From Hydrocarboniphaga sp. (GTDB taxonomy: Bacteria > Pseudomonadota > Gammaproteobacteria > Nevskiales > Nevskiaceae): 64,000 nt of DNA. Location: the NCBI RefSeq assembly GCF_028291725.1, contig NZ_JAQGNT010000100.1, positions 62,001-126,000 on the forward strand, written 5' to 3'. Positions 25,137-35,160 of this stretch are shown in pieces. The notes under the pieces are model-generated. The model was given only the letters and a program-made list of their open reading frames with translations. It did not search any database and was not told the origin of the DNA. Within the stretch, counting starts at the first letter, position 1. Every line of letters starts with the position of its first letter. Both the position numbers and the translations under genes were made by a program.

Positions 25137-25338
25137 GTTGTCCTCGATTTGATGTTCTGGTAAGCCGATCGGACCGCTGTTGTTCCTGCGCCGCTTGCAG
25201 TTCGGTAGTGTCGCGCTTTTAGGCCGGGCGTGGCAGCACGCCCGGCCGATGGCGCGCGCGGCAACAGGTTTCCTCGATACAAGACCGGTAGACGCGGCCA
25301 AGGCAGTTTTGCACCGGTCTGCCGCCACGGGGTTCTTG

Positions 25339-26261
25339 ATGTCCATTCGTCGATTGCTGTCGGTTCTGCTGTTTTCGGGCCTTCTCGCAAGCCTGCCCGC
25401 GCTCGCTGCCGATGCCGACCCGGCGAGCGCGCTGATCGGGCCATGGCAGGCAAAAAAGCGCTTCGGCCCGGATGTGAGCGGGACGCTGACCCTGGTGCGC
25501 AGCGGCGCGGGCGGCCGGGCGTTTCTCGCCGGTCGTGAAGCCGAGGCCCGCTTCGACGGCGACACTGTCAGCTTCGCGCTGGCTTGCGAGGAGGGCGCGT
25601 TCTGCGGCGCGCTGGTCGAGGGTGGCCGGCGCGTTCGCGGCTTCTGGACGCAGCCGAAAACGGTCATCGGCGGCCTGGCCTACAAGACGCCGGTCGAACT
25701 CGCCGCCACGTCGGCCGGCTTGTGGAGCGGCGCCGCTCGGCCGCCAAGAGCCTGACCGCGGTGCTGATCGGCGCGAACATCGAAAAGGGCGCGGCGATCA
25801 GCCCGGCAACACCGGTCTATCGGACGATGGACGCAGCGCAAGCGCCCGGGCTCGATCCGCGCAAGCACGCGATGACGCTGGAGCATCTGCTGACGATGTC
25901 GTCCGGCTTCGCCTGCGACGATCGCGATCCGCAGGCGCCGGGCAACGAGGACGTGATGCAGGACCAGCAGGCGCAGCCCGACTGGTACCGCTACGCGCTC
26001 GATCTGCCGATGGCGTCTGCGCCGGGCGAGCAGACCGTCTATTGCTCGACTGCGCCGAACCTCGCCGGCGGCGTGCTGGCGAAAGTAACGGGTGAGCGGC
26101 TGGAGGACGGCATCGACCGGCTGATCGCGCGGCCGCTGCAGTTCGGCCCCTACGCGCTGGATCTGGTGGTCGCCATCTACGCCGGCAACTACAGCGACAA
26201 GCTCATGTACGACGCGCAGGAGCGCTACACGCCGGCCTATATCCTGCCCGCGATCCGGTAA
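25339..26261 (+). pseudogene. Serine hydrolase (beta-lactamase class C-like), internally deleted
   Basis: The first frame from ATG 25339 encodes a signal peptide (LLFSGLLASLPALAADADP) and the start of a secreted serine hydrolase (SALIGPWQAKKRFGPDVSGT). Near 25735 it breaks. A second frame carries KSLTAVLIGANIEKGAAIS (partial SxxK region), LEHLLTMSSGFAC and the YCSTAPNLAGGVLAKVTGER block. Then QFGPYALD jumps straight to LVVAIYAGNYSD, a C-terminal piece. At least two internal segments, together several hundred codons, are missing compared with full-length members. No function is expected. Confidence 0.8.
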
Positions 26262-26277
26262 GTCGCGGCGGCCGCGA

Positions 26278-27861
26278 TCACGCCGCCTGCTTCGCCGTCT
26301 CCGGCGCCGAGTGCCGGATCAGGTGATCGAAGGCCGACAGTGCCGCCTTCGATCCTTCGCCCATTGCGATGATGATCTGCTTGTACGGCACCGTGGTGAC
26401 GTCGCCGGCGGCGAACACGCCGGGCAGCGAGGTCTGGCCGCGTTCGTCGACGATGATTTCGCCGCGCGGCGTCAGCTCAAGCGTGCCGCGGAGCCAGTCG
26501 CTGTTCGGCAGCAGGCCGATCTGCACGAAGATGCCTTCGAGCTCGACGTGGTGCAGCTCGCCGGTGCCGCGGTCCTTGTAGTTCAGGCCGTTGACGCGCT
26601 GGCCGTCGCCGCTGACTTCGGTGCTCTGCGCCGACACGATCACGCGCACATTCGGCAGGCTGTAGAGCTTGCGCTGCAGCACCGCGTCGGCGCGCAGCTG
26701 GCTGTCGAACTCGATCAGCGTGACATGGCTGACGATGCCGGCGAGATCGATCGCGGCCTCGACGCCGGAGTTGCCGCCGCCGATCACCGCCACGCGCTTG
26801 CCCTTGAACAGCGGGCCATCGCAGTGCGGGCAGTAGGCCACGCCCTTGTTGCGGTACTCGTTCTCGCCGGGCACGTTCATCTGCCGCCAGCGCGCGCCGG
26901 TGGACAGGATCACGGTCTTGGATTTCAGCGTTGCGCCATTGGCGAGCTGCACTTCGACCAGGCCGTCGGCGCCGGCCGGCGTGAGCTTCTCGGCGCGCTG
27001 CAGATTCATGATGTCGACGTCGTAGTGGCGCACGTGCTGCTCCAGCGCGGCGACCATTTTCGGGCCTTCGGTCTCGGTGACCGAGATGAAGTTTTCGATG
27101 CCCATGGTGTCGAGTACCTGGCCGCCGAAACGCTCGGCGGCGATGCCGGTGCGGATGCCCTTGCGCGCCGCATAGATCGCGGCCGCCGCGCCGGCCGGGC
27201 CGCCGCCGACGATCAGCACGTCGTAGGCTGCTTTACTGACGAGCTTGCCGGCTTCACGCTCGGCGGAGCCGGTGTCGATCCTGGCGAGGATTTCTTCGGC
27301 GCCCATGCGACCGGCACCGAAGTTCTCGCCGTTCAAAAAAATCATCGGCACCGACATCACCTGGCGTTGGTCGACCTCGGCCTGGAACAGCGCGCCGTCG
27401 ATCGCGGTGTGGCGGATGCGCGGGTTCAGCACCGCCATCAGGTTCAGTGCCTGGACCACGTCCGGGCAGTTCTGGCAGGACAGCGAGAAATAGGTTTCGA
27501 AGCTGAAATCGCCGTCCAGGTTCCGGATCTGCTCGATCACGTCGGTGGCGAGCTTTGACGGATAGCCGCCGACCTGCAGCAGCGCCAGCACCAGCGAGGT
27601 GAACTCGTGGCCCAGCGGGATGCCGGCGAAACGCAGGCTGATGGCCTGGCCCGGCGAGCCGAGTGCGAACGAGGGCTTGCGCTGGTCGTCGTCGCGGCGC
27701 TCGGTAACGGTGATCTTGTCGCTGACCGATACCAAGTCGGCGAGCAGCGCCCGCATTTCGATGGAGGCGGCGCTGTCGTCCACGGAGGCGACAATCTCGA
27801 TCGGCCGCGTGACGCGTTCGAGATAGGTTTTGAGCTGGTCTTTGAGATCGGCGTCCAACAT
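26278..27861 (-). CDS. ahpF: Alkyl hydroperoxide reductase subunit F
   Basis: This 527-residue flavoprotein starts at the ATG at 27859-27861 ([17 protein letters not shown]), behind GGAG. The N-terminal double-thioredoxin domain has redox CQNC at 129-132. The FAD motif GGGPAG is at 219-224, and the thioredoxin-reductase-type CPHC at 344-347. AhpF uses NADH to re-reduce AhpC. The length is normal. It is read in the same direction as ahpC, which lies upstream of it on this strand with a REP-like repeat (27951-28042) between, so expression may be partly uncoupled. Confidence 0.97.
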   Translation of the reverse strand: MLDADLKDQLKTYLERVTRPIEIVASVDDSAASIEMRALLADLVSVSDKITVTERRDDDQRKPSFALGSPGQAISLRFAGIPLGHEFTSLVLALLQVGGYPSKLATDVIEQIRNLDGDFSFETYFSLSCQNCPDVVQALNLMAVLNPRIRHTAIDGALFQAEVDQRQVMSVPMIFLNGENFGAGRMGAEEILARIDTGSAEREAGKLVSKAAYDVLIVGGGPAGAAAAIYAARKGIRTGIAAERFGGQVLDTMGIENFISVTETEGPKMVAALEQHVRHYDVDIMNLQRAEKLTPAGADGLVEVQLANGATLKSKTVILSTGARWRQMNVPGENEYRNKGVAYCPHCDGPLFKGKRVAVIGGGNSGVEAAIDLAGIVSHVTLIEFDSQLRADAVLQRKLYSLPNVRVIVSAQSTEVSGDGQRVNGLNYKDRGTGELHHVELEGIFVQIGLLPNSDWLRGTLELTPRGEIIVDERGQTSLPGVFAAGDVTTVPYKQIIIAMGEGSKAALSAFDHLIRHSAPETAKQAA

Positions 27862-27950
27862 GGCGAGGCTCCAGGAATCGGGTGAATCAAAAAGTTGTAT
27901 ATCGAATTGGGCGAATTGGGCATGCATCAACGAACTGCGGGCAAAACTAG

Positions 27951-28042
27951 CCCGTCATGCCCGCGCAGGCGGGCATCCAGTTCCGGCCCCAACGGCGGCG
28001 GCCACGGTGAATCTGGATTCCCGCTTGCGCGGGAATGACGGG
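27951..28042. repeat. Inverted repeat of the CGTCATTCCCGCGCAAGC type
   Basis: CCCGTCATGCCCGCGCAGGC with ATCCAG faces GGATTCCCGCTTGCGCGGGAATGACGGG. This intergenic palindrome type is widespread in Beta- and Gammaproteobacteria. It lies between ahpC and ahpF, where it could act as a transcript attenuator or mRNA stabiliser. Confidence 0.75.
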
Positions 28043-28061
28043 CTTGGGTGGCGCGTGCTGC

Positions 28062-28625
28062 TTAGATCTTGCCGACCAGATCCAGCGAGGGCTTCAGGGT
28101 CTTCTCGCCTTCCTTCCACTTGGCGGGGCAGACCTGGCCCGGGTTGTTGGCGACGAACTGCGCGGCCTTGAGCTTGCGCAGCGTCTCCTTCATGTCGCGG
28201 GCGATCGCGTTGTCGTGGATTTCGGCGGTCTTGATCACGCCGTCCGGGTTGATAACGAAGGTGCCGCGCAGCGCCAGGCCTTCTTCTTCGATATGCACGT
28301 CGAAGCCGCGGGTCAGCTGGTGCGTCGGGTCGCCAACCAGCGGGAACTTGGCCTTGCTGACGGCCGGCGAGGTCTCGTGCCAGACCTTGTGCGAGAACTG
28401 GGTGTCGGTGGTGACGATGTAAATCTCGGCGCCGGCCTTCTGGAATTCGGCGTAATTGTCGGCGGCATCTTCGACTTCGGTCGGGCAGTTGAAAGTGAAG
28501 GCGGCGGGCATGAACACGACCACCGACCATTTGCCCTTGAGCGAGGCTTCGGTGACTTCGATAAAGGCGCCGTTGTGGAAGGCGTTGACCTTGAACGGCT
28601 TGACGGAGGTATTGATCAGAGACAT
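28062..28625 (-). CDS. ahpC: Alkyl hydroperoxide reductase subunit C (AhpC-type peroxiredoxin)
   Basis: This 187-residue 2-Cys peroxiredoxin starts at ATG 28623-28625. The peroxidatic Cys47 lies in FTFNCPTE and the resolving Cys167 in QVCPAKW. It reduces hydrogen peroxide and alkyl hydroperoxides with AhpF as its reductase. The active-site lead is PAAFTFNCP rather than the usual PADFTFVCP, a mild variation. The upstream region (28640-28730) is strikingly AT-rich for this genome and probably holds an OxyR-type promoter; no precise site is claimed. Confidence 0.97.
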   Translation of the reverse strand: MSLINTSVKPFKVNAFHNGAFIEVTEASLKGKWSVVVFMPAAFTFNCPTEVEDAADNYAEFQKAGAEIYIVTTDTQFSHKVWHETSPAVSKAKFPLVGDPTHQLTRGFDVHIEEEGLALRGTFVINPDGVIKTAEIHDNAIARDMKETLRKLKAAQFVANNPGQVCPAKWKEGEKTLKPSLDLVGKI

Positions 28626-28756
28626 GGCGGGGATCGCTTCAGAGGTTTGGGAGACCGCATCCTAGAGCCTGCCGAGCAATAGTTACAATGACTTTATTAT
28701 TTTGAGTTATTAGTTTTTATTAATGACAGCCTGGACGGAATCAGCCTGCCGCACCG

Positions 28757-31651
28757 CTATTGCAGGCTCAGCTCCATGCGCACCGCGCCGTCACCGCCGA
28801 GGCTGGCGGCGTGCCGGCCTGTCAGGAAAATCCGCTCGGGCGGGATGTCGGTGTGGGCGAGCACGGCGGCCTGCACGCTGCGGGCGCGATCTGCCGCCAG
28901 GCGGTCGATCGCGGCGGCGTCGGGAGCGAGCTTTTGCAGCAGGGCGGTTTCGACGAGGCCCGTTCTGGCCGCGAGCCGGGCATCGGCATCGCCGGCGGCC
29001 GGCATTGCGTCGTACCCCGGCGCTGCGACCAGCAGCTCGCGATGTAGCTGTTCCAGCGCCCGCAGCCGCTGGCTCGGCGTGTTCTGCGGGCTCGCGCCGG
29101 CACTGGCCGCGGCCGGGACCCGGCGGTCCAGCTCCTGGCGCGCCAGCGCCGCGGCGTCCTGCTCTGCGGCTTCGGCCATCGGAATGTCGAGCTTGAGTGC
29201 GGGCCGCTCGATCAGCGCCTGGGCCAGGTGGTCGAGCTTGGCGCTCTCGGCCTCGCTCAGTGCGGCGCTGCCCGGCGCAAAGTTCACGTAGGCGAGTTCG
29301 TCGCCGCCGCCGAACAGCGCGGCCAGCGCCGAGAACGGCGCGGTGACGGCTTTCGCCAGCAAGTTGGTCAGCACTTTGCCGACCATCGCGCCGACGTGAA
29401 AGGCCGGGTCGTCGAGACTGCCGCGCACCGGCAAGGCCAGGTCGATGACGCCGTGACGGTCCTTCAACAAGGCCACGGCCAGTTTGATCGGCAGCGGCAC
29501 CGCGTCCTTGGAGCCGGTGGCGTCGCCGAACTCGAGTTGGTCGAGCACGACGTGGTGCTCGGCCACCAGTTCGCGATCTCGGATCTGGTAATGCAGGTCG
29601 GTGGTCAGCTTGCCCTTGACGATGTTGTAGCCGGCAAAACGGCCGGAATACGGGTTGAAGCGCACCAGATCCATGTTGCGGAAACTCAGCGAGATGTCGC
29701 TGTAGTGATCAAAGCGCGACGGCACCAGCTCGCCGCTGATCAGCACCGGCGCAAACTCGTCGACCTTGCCCGCCAGCTCGATCTTCGCGTGCACCGCCGC
29801 ATCGCTGGACAGCTGCGTGATGTCGCCGCCGAGAGCAAAGATCCCGGCGGAAAAATTCGGATCGATCGACAGATCGGTGAAGCGCATCTGCCCTTTGCTG
29901 ACGTGGATCTGTTTGATCTGCCAGGGCAGCGCCGGCGCGGACTTGTTTTCGCTGGCCGCCGCTTGCGGCGCGCTCGCGCTTGCTGGCGCCGCGCCCGGCG
30001 GCACCAGCGCGCTGGTGACATTGATCTCGCGGCTCGGCGAAATCGTCACGCGCGCCGAGGGCTCCACCAGATCGACCCGTTCCACGCTGAGCCTGGCCGG
30101 CTGGCTGTGATAGTCGATGCCGGCCAGCCGCAGATCGCGCCAGCTGAGCAGGTCCTGCTTCAGCGCGCGGTCTTCCACATTCAGCTGCGATAGTCCCGCT
30201 GCACCGCTGAAATCGAGTTGCGGTTCGGACGGCGCTTCTTTCTGCAAGTAGGCGAGCTCGCCTTTGACCGCCAGCAGGCCGGTCTTGAGCCGCAGGCTGG
30301 TGCGTGTCGCCAGATAAGGCTGCAGCACCGACAGATCGATGCCCGCCGCATCCACGCTCAACTTGGTGGATACCGGCTGCAGGCCGACATCGCCTTGCAG
30401 GCGCAGCGTGCCCTTGCGATTGATGTTGACGGATGCATCGACATGCAGCGGAGCGGCGAGCTCGGAACTCAGGCCGGTGATGCTTGCCGTCAGCGGATTC
30501 AGCGCGATCTGAATCGCGGGTTGTACGCCGTGATCGGTGATGCGGATGTCGTTGTCGATCAGGTCGACTCTTTGGATGGTGGCGCGCCATGGTGCCGCGC
30601 TCGCATCGTCCGCAGGTTTCGTGCCCGCAGTCGGCGGCGTATACAGGCGCGACAGATTCACGCTGCCATCGGCGTTGCGCTGCACGTCGGCGCGGAACTG
30701 CGTGATCGCGATCCGCTGCAGATTCGCCTCGCGCTTTGCCAGCGAAACGCTCAGCCCCTGCAACGCGAGTTCCGCAATCGAAACGGTCGGTGCCGCCTGC
30801 GCCGTTTCGGCCAGTGCGAGCTGGTGCAGGCTGATCAGCGGAATCTGCAGGTCCAGCGCCAGTGACGGAGCCAGCGTCAGCTGGTAGTCACCGCTCAATT
30901 CACCGCTGCCCGAAACCAGGTGCACCGGCAGCTGGTTCTGCAGGTAGGCGACCAGCGTCGACGACCGCAGCTTGCTCAGTGAGAAGTGGCCCTTGGATGC
31001 GATCGGCTGCACGCTGAAAGTGCCGGACCAGCTTAGCGTTTCGCCGCTCGTCGCCGCTGCGCTGAACTCGTACAGATTCTCGTAGCTCGGTTCGGTGCGG
31101 AAATCCCGGAGCGTGAATTCGATCGGCGCCAGCGTCGTGCTGAAGGCCTGCGGCCGGCTGCGATCCTCGAGCCCGACGCGGCCTTTCTCGATGATCAGCT
31201 CGCCGATGCGCACATGCGGCACGCCCGCCGATTCGGGCTTGGCTGGGTCCGGCGAAGGCGGGATCAGTTTGTTCCAGTTGATCGAGCCATCGGCGTCGAT
31301 CAGCAACGCGATGTCGGGCGCGGTCCAGCGCAGCGTCGTCAGCACCGCGCCGCGCTCGATGATCGAATGCAGGATGTCGAGGTTCGCGTAAAGCGCATCG
31401 AAGGCCAGCAACGGCTTGCCGTCGGCCTCGCTCAGTTTCAGCGCGTCGATGCCGAGTTCGAAGCTGAAGGGATTGAACCGGATCGCGCCGATTTCCAGCT
31501 TGCGGCCCAGCTTGTCGACCTCGTCGCCGGCAATGGTCCTGATCAGCCAGGGTAGGCCGAAGAAGCCGGCCAGCGCGTAGGCGCCCACCAGGGCCGCGCC
31601 GGCCGCGGCCAGCCGCCATCGGCGACGGCTGCGAGTGCGATCGATCTGCAT
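28757..31651 (-). CDS. DUF748 (AsmA-like) large envelope protein
   Basis: This 964-residue protein starts at the ATG at 31649-31651 (MQIDRTRSRRRWR); a GTG at 31700-31702 is an alternative. A single N-terminal membrane anchor (AAAGAALVGAYALAGFFGLP) precedes a long periplasmic beta-rich region. Blocks typical of DUF748 include IRFNPFSFELGIDALKL and MDLVRFNPYSGRFAGYNIVK. The C-terminal 150 or so residues look OmpA-like (YVNFAPGSAALSEAE, LDHLAQALIERPALKL). AsmA-like proteins are thought to bridge inner and outer membrane and move lipid. No close operon partner is seen. Confidence 0.85.
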   Translation of the reverse strand: MQIDRTRSRRRWRLAAAGAALVGAYALAGFFGLPWLIRTIAGDEVDKLGRKLEIGAIRFNPFSFELGIDALKLSEADGKPLLAFDALYANLDILHSIIERGAVLTTLRWTAPDIALLIDADGSINWNKLIPPSPDPAKPESAGVPHVRIGELIIEKGRVGLEDRSRPQAFSTTLAPIEFTLRDFRTEPSYENLYEFSAAATSGETLSWSGTFSVQPIASKGHFSLSKLRSSTLVAYLQNQLPVHLVSGSGELSGDYQLTLAPSLALDLQIPLISLHQLALAETAQAAPTVSIAELALQGLSVSLAKREANLQRIAITQFRADVQRNADGSVNLSRLYTPPTAGTKPADDASAAPWRATIQRVDLIDNDIRITDHGVQPAIQIALNPLTASITGLSSELAAPLHVDASVNINRKGTLRLQGDVGLQPVSTKLSVDAAGIDLSVLQPYLATRTSLRLKTGLLAVKGELAYLQKEAPSEPQLDFSGAAGLSQLNVEDRALKQDLLSWRDLRLAGIDYHSQPARLSVERVDLVEPSARVTISPSREINVTSALVPPGAAPASASAPQAAASENKSAPALPWQIKQIHVSKGQMRFTDLSIDPNFSAGIFALGGDITQLSSDAAVHAKIELAGKVDEFAPVLISGELVPSRFDHYSDISLSFRNMDLVRFNPYSGRFAGYNIVKGKLTTDLHYQIRDRELVAEHHVVLDQLEFGDATGSKDAVPLPIKLAVALLKDRHGVIDLALPVRGSLDDPAFHVGAMVGKVLTNLLAKAVTAPFSALAALFGGGDELAYVNFAPGSAALSEAESAKLDHLAQALIERPALKLDIPMAEAAEQDAAALARQELDRRVPAAASAGASPQNTPSQRLRALEQLHRELLVAAPGYDAMPAAGDADARLAARTGLVETALLQKLAPDAAAIDRLAADRARSVQAAVLAHTDIPPERIFLTGRHAASLGGDGAVRMELSLQ

Positions 31652-31771
31652 GGATGAGAGCGTGCTCCCGCTTCGGCTGGCGGTTGTTCTGGGTTCGGGC
31701 ACTTACTTTAGCTCACTGCCCTTACAGCTCGGATGACCTACGACTGAGGTCGAGACCCGCGCCGGTCACCA

Positions 31772-32887
31772 TCAAAGCTGAAGCACGGCGACCGCCGCGC
31801 CGCAGACCAGCAGAAACGGGATCGAGTACAGGTGCAGCACGCGCAGGCCGCCGGGCGCGCCGGACAGGCGCAGCGCGATCAGGTTGGCGAGCGATCCGAT
31901 GAACAGCCCGAAGCCGCCGACGCTGACGCCGGCCGCCAGCGCCGGCAGGTCGTGCACGAACGGGGCGAGCAGGATCGCGGCCGGCACATTGCTGAGCACT
32001 TGCGACGTCAGCAGCGCGGCCAGATAGGCATTGAGGCCGCTGCCGATCGGCAGCGAGCCCAGCCATGCATGGACCGCGGGCAGCGCGGCGAGCAGGCGCA
32101 TGTCGATGAACATCAGCGCGATGATCAGCAGCAGCGTCCAGTCGACCTGCAGCAGCAGCTGTCGATGCGCGATCAGAAACACCAGCGTGACCACGATCAG
32201 CGCTGGCCACAGCAGGTGAAAATTCAGCGCCAGCACGAAAGGCAGGAACAGACCGGCCGATGTCCACAGCAGGCGCATCGCCGGCCGTTGCTGCGCCCCG
32301 GTGGATCGCAGCGACACCGGGCCGGCCGGCAGCGCGCGCCAGGCGGTCAGCAGCAACAGGCCGAGCATGATCGCGACGCTCGGCAGCATCATCAGGACGA
32401 AGTCGGCGAAGCCGATTCCGGACACTTGCCACAGGAACAGGTTCTGCGGGTTGCCGATCGGCGTCAGCGCCGAGCCGGCGTTCACCGCGAGGGCTTCGAG
32501 CGCAACGATCCGCGCCAGCGGCAGCTCGGCCTGCTGCGCGAGCGCGCGGGTCAGCGGCACCAGCAGAAACAGGCAGACGTCGTTGGTGACGATCGCCGCC
32601 AGCGCGGCGGACAGCGCGGTCAGCATCAGCGCCAGCCTGCGCATGCTGGTGACGCGCTCGAGCACACGCCGCGCGAGCGTCTGCAGCGCGCCGCTGCTCT
32701 CGATGCCCTTGGTCACGATCAGCAGACCGGCGAGCGCGCCGATGGTCTGCCAGTCGATCAGCCTGGTGATCGACAACGGCTGCTGCGGGTGCAGCAACAG
32801 CAAAGCGAGCGCGGCGATGCCCAGCGTCCACAACAGCCAGGTGTCGGCGTTGGGCACGAGTCGTCGCAGCGTGGTCGCGGTCGGCAT
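31772..32887 (-). CDS. SLC13/ArsB-superfamily anion transporter
   Basis: This 371-residue protein starts at the ATG at 32885-32887 (MPTATTLRRLVPNADTW). About ten to eleven membrane segments are predicted. Features of the ion-transporter superfamily are AAIVTNDVCLFLLVPLT and NAGSALTPIGNPQNLFLW in the first half, repeated as LTSQVLSNVPAAILLAPF in the second. These form the re-entrant substrate loops. The substrate cannot be read from sequence (dicarboxylate, sulfate or arsenite are options). At 371 residues it is a little short for the family. Single gene. Confidence 0.82.
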   Translation of the reverse strand: MPTATTLRRLVPNADTWLLWTLGIAALALLLLHPQQPLSITRLIDWQTIGALAGLLIVTKGIESSGALQTLARRVLERVTSMRRLALMLTALSAALAAIVTNDVCLFLLVPLTRALAQQAELPLARIVALEALAVNAGSALTPIGNPQNLFLWQVSGIGFADFVLMMLPSVAIMLGLLLLTAWRALPAGPVSLRSTGAQQRPAMRLLWTSAGLFLPFVLALNFHLLWPALIVVTLVFLIAHRQLLLQVDWTLLLIIALMFIDMRLLAALPAVHAWLGSLPIGSGLNAYLAALLTSQVLSNVPAAILLAPFVHDLPALAAGVSVGGFGLFIGSLANLIALRLSGAPGGLRVLHLYSIPFLLVCGAAVAVLQL

Positions 32888-32972
32888 GGTTGATTGAAGG
32901 ATGTGAGAGGAATAAAAAGAGCCGTTGTCGATGATCTCATCACCGCTGGCCAGCGTTAAACCGTAGCGCTTT

Positions 32973-34517
32973 TCATCCAGGCGCTGCTGCCACCTCGAAT
33001 GACTCGATGGTGCCGACAGCCTTGACAGCCGCCAACACGTCATTGCGATTCAGCAGTTGGCGGCTCTGCTCAAGCCATTTCGTCGCCAGTTCGGGTTGCG
33101 GCTCTTTTCGATAGGTCTGTATTTGGCGAAGCGCCTCGGAACGCTCGTCGGGATCGCCAAGGCGCTGGATCAGCAGTTGCGCCGCGTCGTCATTGTGGCC
33201 GGCTATTACTAGGGCAGACTGGTAAAGATAAAGGGATTCAGCCCGGTGTTCGCTCATATAGGCAAGCGCCGTCTCCTGGGCAGAGACGTCTCCGGTCTGC
33301 ATCGCTGAAGCCAGCCGGATCCAATACATTTGCATCAACCCGTATTTGGAAACGTTTTCGATCTCTGAAATCACTCCGAGCGCGGGTTCCGGACGCCCGA
33401 GCTTGCACAGCAGTTGTGCGAGGTTGATGGCCTGATTGATGTTGGGCCTGCCGTTCTCTGGGCGGCGCGCAGCGCGTTCCAGCTGGAGAACAGCCTCGTC
33501 CCAGCGGCCCAGGGCCTGAAGCGCACGGGCTCGGCTGTTCATGACCCAGATCAGTTTGTCGTCGGTGTCAGTGTAGGGCGATGTCGACGAAGCCGACGAG
33601 GCTGCTGCCTTCACTTCGCCGATGATGGCGTCGGAGATGTCGAGGACATCTTGATACTGCCCCCCTCGCAGCAGCACGTTGACCAGGTCGACTTTCCACG
33701 ACATTTCGTGGGGCCGCCGTTCGGCCTCGATCGTGTACAACTTTACGCTTTCGGCCTGAGCTTGGTTGATATCGAACCGTTCCGGCGCCGCCTTGCGGAG
33801 CGCCGCAAAGCGCAGATCGGCGCGCAATTCGATCAGGACATCAATGTCGTCGATACGCCGGGCGACAGCCAGCGCCCGGTCCGGGGATTTTCGCTTGATC
33901 CAGCCGACCACGAGGTCGCGCCATTGCCAGCTCGGCTCGAGGGCGCCTTCGACTGTCCACCCTGCATCGAACAAGGCCTTGAGCAACTCGAAATGAAGCT
34001 CGTCATGAGAGTCTGCATAGTCAGATTGCGCGATCTGCATAACCGCCTGGTAATTGATCTGGTCCAGTGACTGCGGCCAGCGCTGCGCGATCACGGTCAG
34101 GCTACGCAGACTGTCAGCTTCGTCGTCCAGCATGAACGCCACATTGAGTCGTTCGTGCCAGTCGGAGCCGCCGGACTGGGGCATGTCAGTCGCCCTAACA
34201 AGCAGTTCGTGGGCATGCGCCTTGTCCCCGTTGTTGAGAGCCGACAGTCCTCCGAGCAGCAAAGCCCGATAACGCGACCTGCTGGGAAGCCCATCGAAAG
34301 CGGGGGAAGCGATCACTGCATCCAGCGCAGGTCCGGAGCCCGCTATGTCGTTGTTGCTGAATCGAGCCACGGCTGAATCCAGGGCTTGCTGCGTCGCGTC
34401 GATACTGCCCGGTTCGGGGGTTGCAGAAGGCTTGCCGGCAACAGCGAAGGCTTCAGTCGACACCATCACCAGGCTCAGAGCCGCCGCAAATCCGCAAATG
34501 ATCCAAGTTCCCTTCAT
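32973..34517 (-). CDS. Exported TPR-type helical-repeat protein of unknown function
   Basis: This 514-residue protein starts at the ATG at 34515-34517 with a signal peptide (MKGTWIICGFAAALSLVMVS) cleaved near AFAVAG. The body is almost all helical and carries loose tetratricopeptide units: LNNGDKAHAHELLVRA, RALQALGRWDEAVLQLERAA and LAQLLCKLGRPEPALGVI are the clearest. TPR domains bind partner proteins. No catalytic motif is seen and no family name comes to mind. Codon use is less GC-biased than in flanking genes. The gap 34518-34788 upstream holds no gene. Confidence 0.75.
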   Translation of the reverse strand: MKGTWIICGFAAALSLVMVSTEAFAVAGKPSATPEPGSIDATQQALDSAVARFSNNDIAGSGPALDAVIASPAFDGLPSRSRYRALLLGGLSALNNGDKAHAHELLVRATDMPQSGGSDWHERLNVAFMLDDEADSLRSLTVIAQRWPQSLDQINYQAVMQIAQSDYADSHDELHFELLKALFDAGWTVEGALEPSWQWRDLVVGWIKRKSPDRALAVARRIDDIDVLIELRADLRFAALRKAAPERFDINQAQAESVKLYTIEAERRPHEMSWKVDLVNVLLRGGQYQDVLDISDAIIGEVKAAASSASSTSPYTDTDDKLIWVMNSRARALQALGRWDEAVLQLERAARRPENGRPNINQAINLAQLLCKLGRPEPALGVISEIENVSKYGLMQMYWIRLASAMQTGDVSAQETALAYMSEHRAESLYLYQSALVIAGHNDDAAQLLIQRLGDPDERSEALRQIQTYRKEPQPELATKWLEQSRQLLNRNDVLAAVKAVGTIESFEVAAAPG

Positions 34518-34788
34518 GGCGCCGCCTGTCTGCCTGTCATAAAGGGAGAATATCGCAGCTGATATGGTCTGGACCGCAGCGGCTACGAGCGATCCCGTGC
34601 CGAAGTTGACTGCGAGGCCCGATACGCCACCACCGCGCGGTCTACGCTTGAACACACCTGCCTCGCTACCTGCAAGCTGACCGGCCGTAGATCCGGAAAA
34701 CAACCGCAGCGCGATTAGCGGATGTGGCTTCGCCAGCAATCGCGTGGCGGGGATCGGTTCCGGGGCGGATGCTCATGTGGGTTCGCGA

Positions 34789-35160
34789 ATGATCGCACCG
34801 TGTGCCGGCGTCTACGGCCTGATCATGCCGGTACTGCACAAGCTGCTGCGCGAAATCACCGGCAGCGCCGCGATCAGCGCGCCCTACGGTGCACTGATCG
34901 TGCTGTATGCGCTGATGTAATTCGTGTTCTCGCTGGTGCTTGGCGCGCTCAGCGATTGCTACGACCGGCGCCCGGTGCTGCTGGTGTCACTGGCCGGCGC
35001 CGCGATCGACTACCTGGTGACGGTCTCGAGCACCACGCTGACGATGCTGTTCATCAGCCGCGCGATCGCCGGCATTGCGGCGCCAACGTCGCGGTGGCCG
35101 CCGTGGATACCGCCGGCATCAGCGAGGAATCACGGTGCGCCAAAGACTGCCGTTGGCTCA
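34789..35160 (+). pseudogene. TetA-like MFS exporter fragment, nonsense and frameshift
   Basis: From ATG 34789 the frame gives VYGLIMPVLHKLLREI and APYGALIVLYALM, then TAA at 34918 where TetA-type proteins have Gln. Beyond it FVFSLVLGALSD, DRRPVLLVSLAGAAIDYL and LFISRAIAGIA continue in frame. Near 35084 one base is missing: ANVAVAAVDTAGIS follows in another frame. The sequence then stops matching at the converging glycosidase pseudogene. Only the first third of the transporter remains. Confidence 0.8.

Noticed and set aside
20625-26280. A complete integrative element with att sites at the tRNA
   Set aside because: No integrase gene and no direct repeat of the tRNA 3' end was found by eye downstream.
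32973-34739. Start of the TPR protein at 34739
   Set aside because: The first 74 codons lack similarity and precede a clean signal peptide at 34517.
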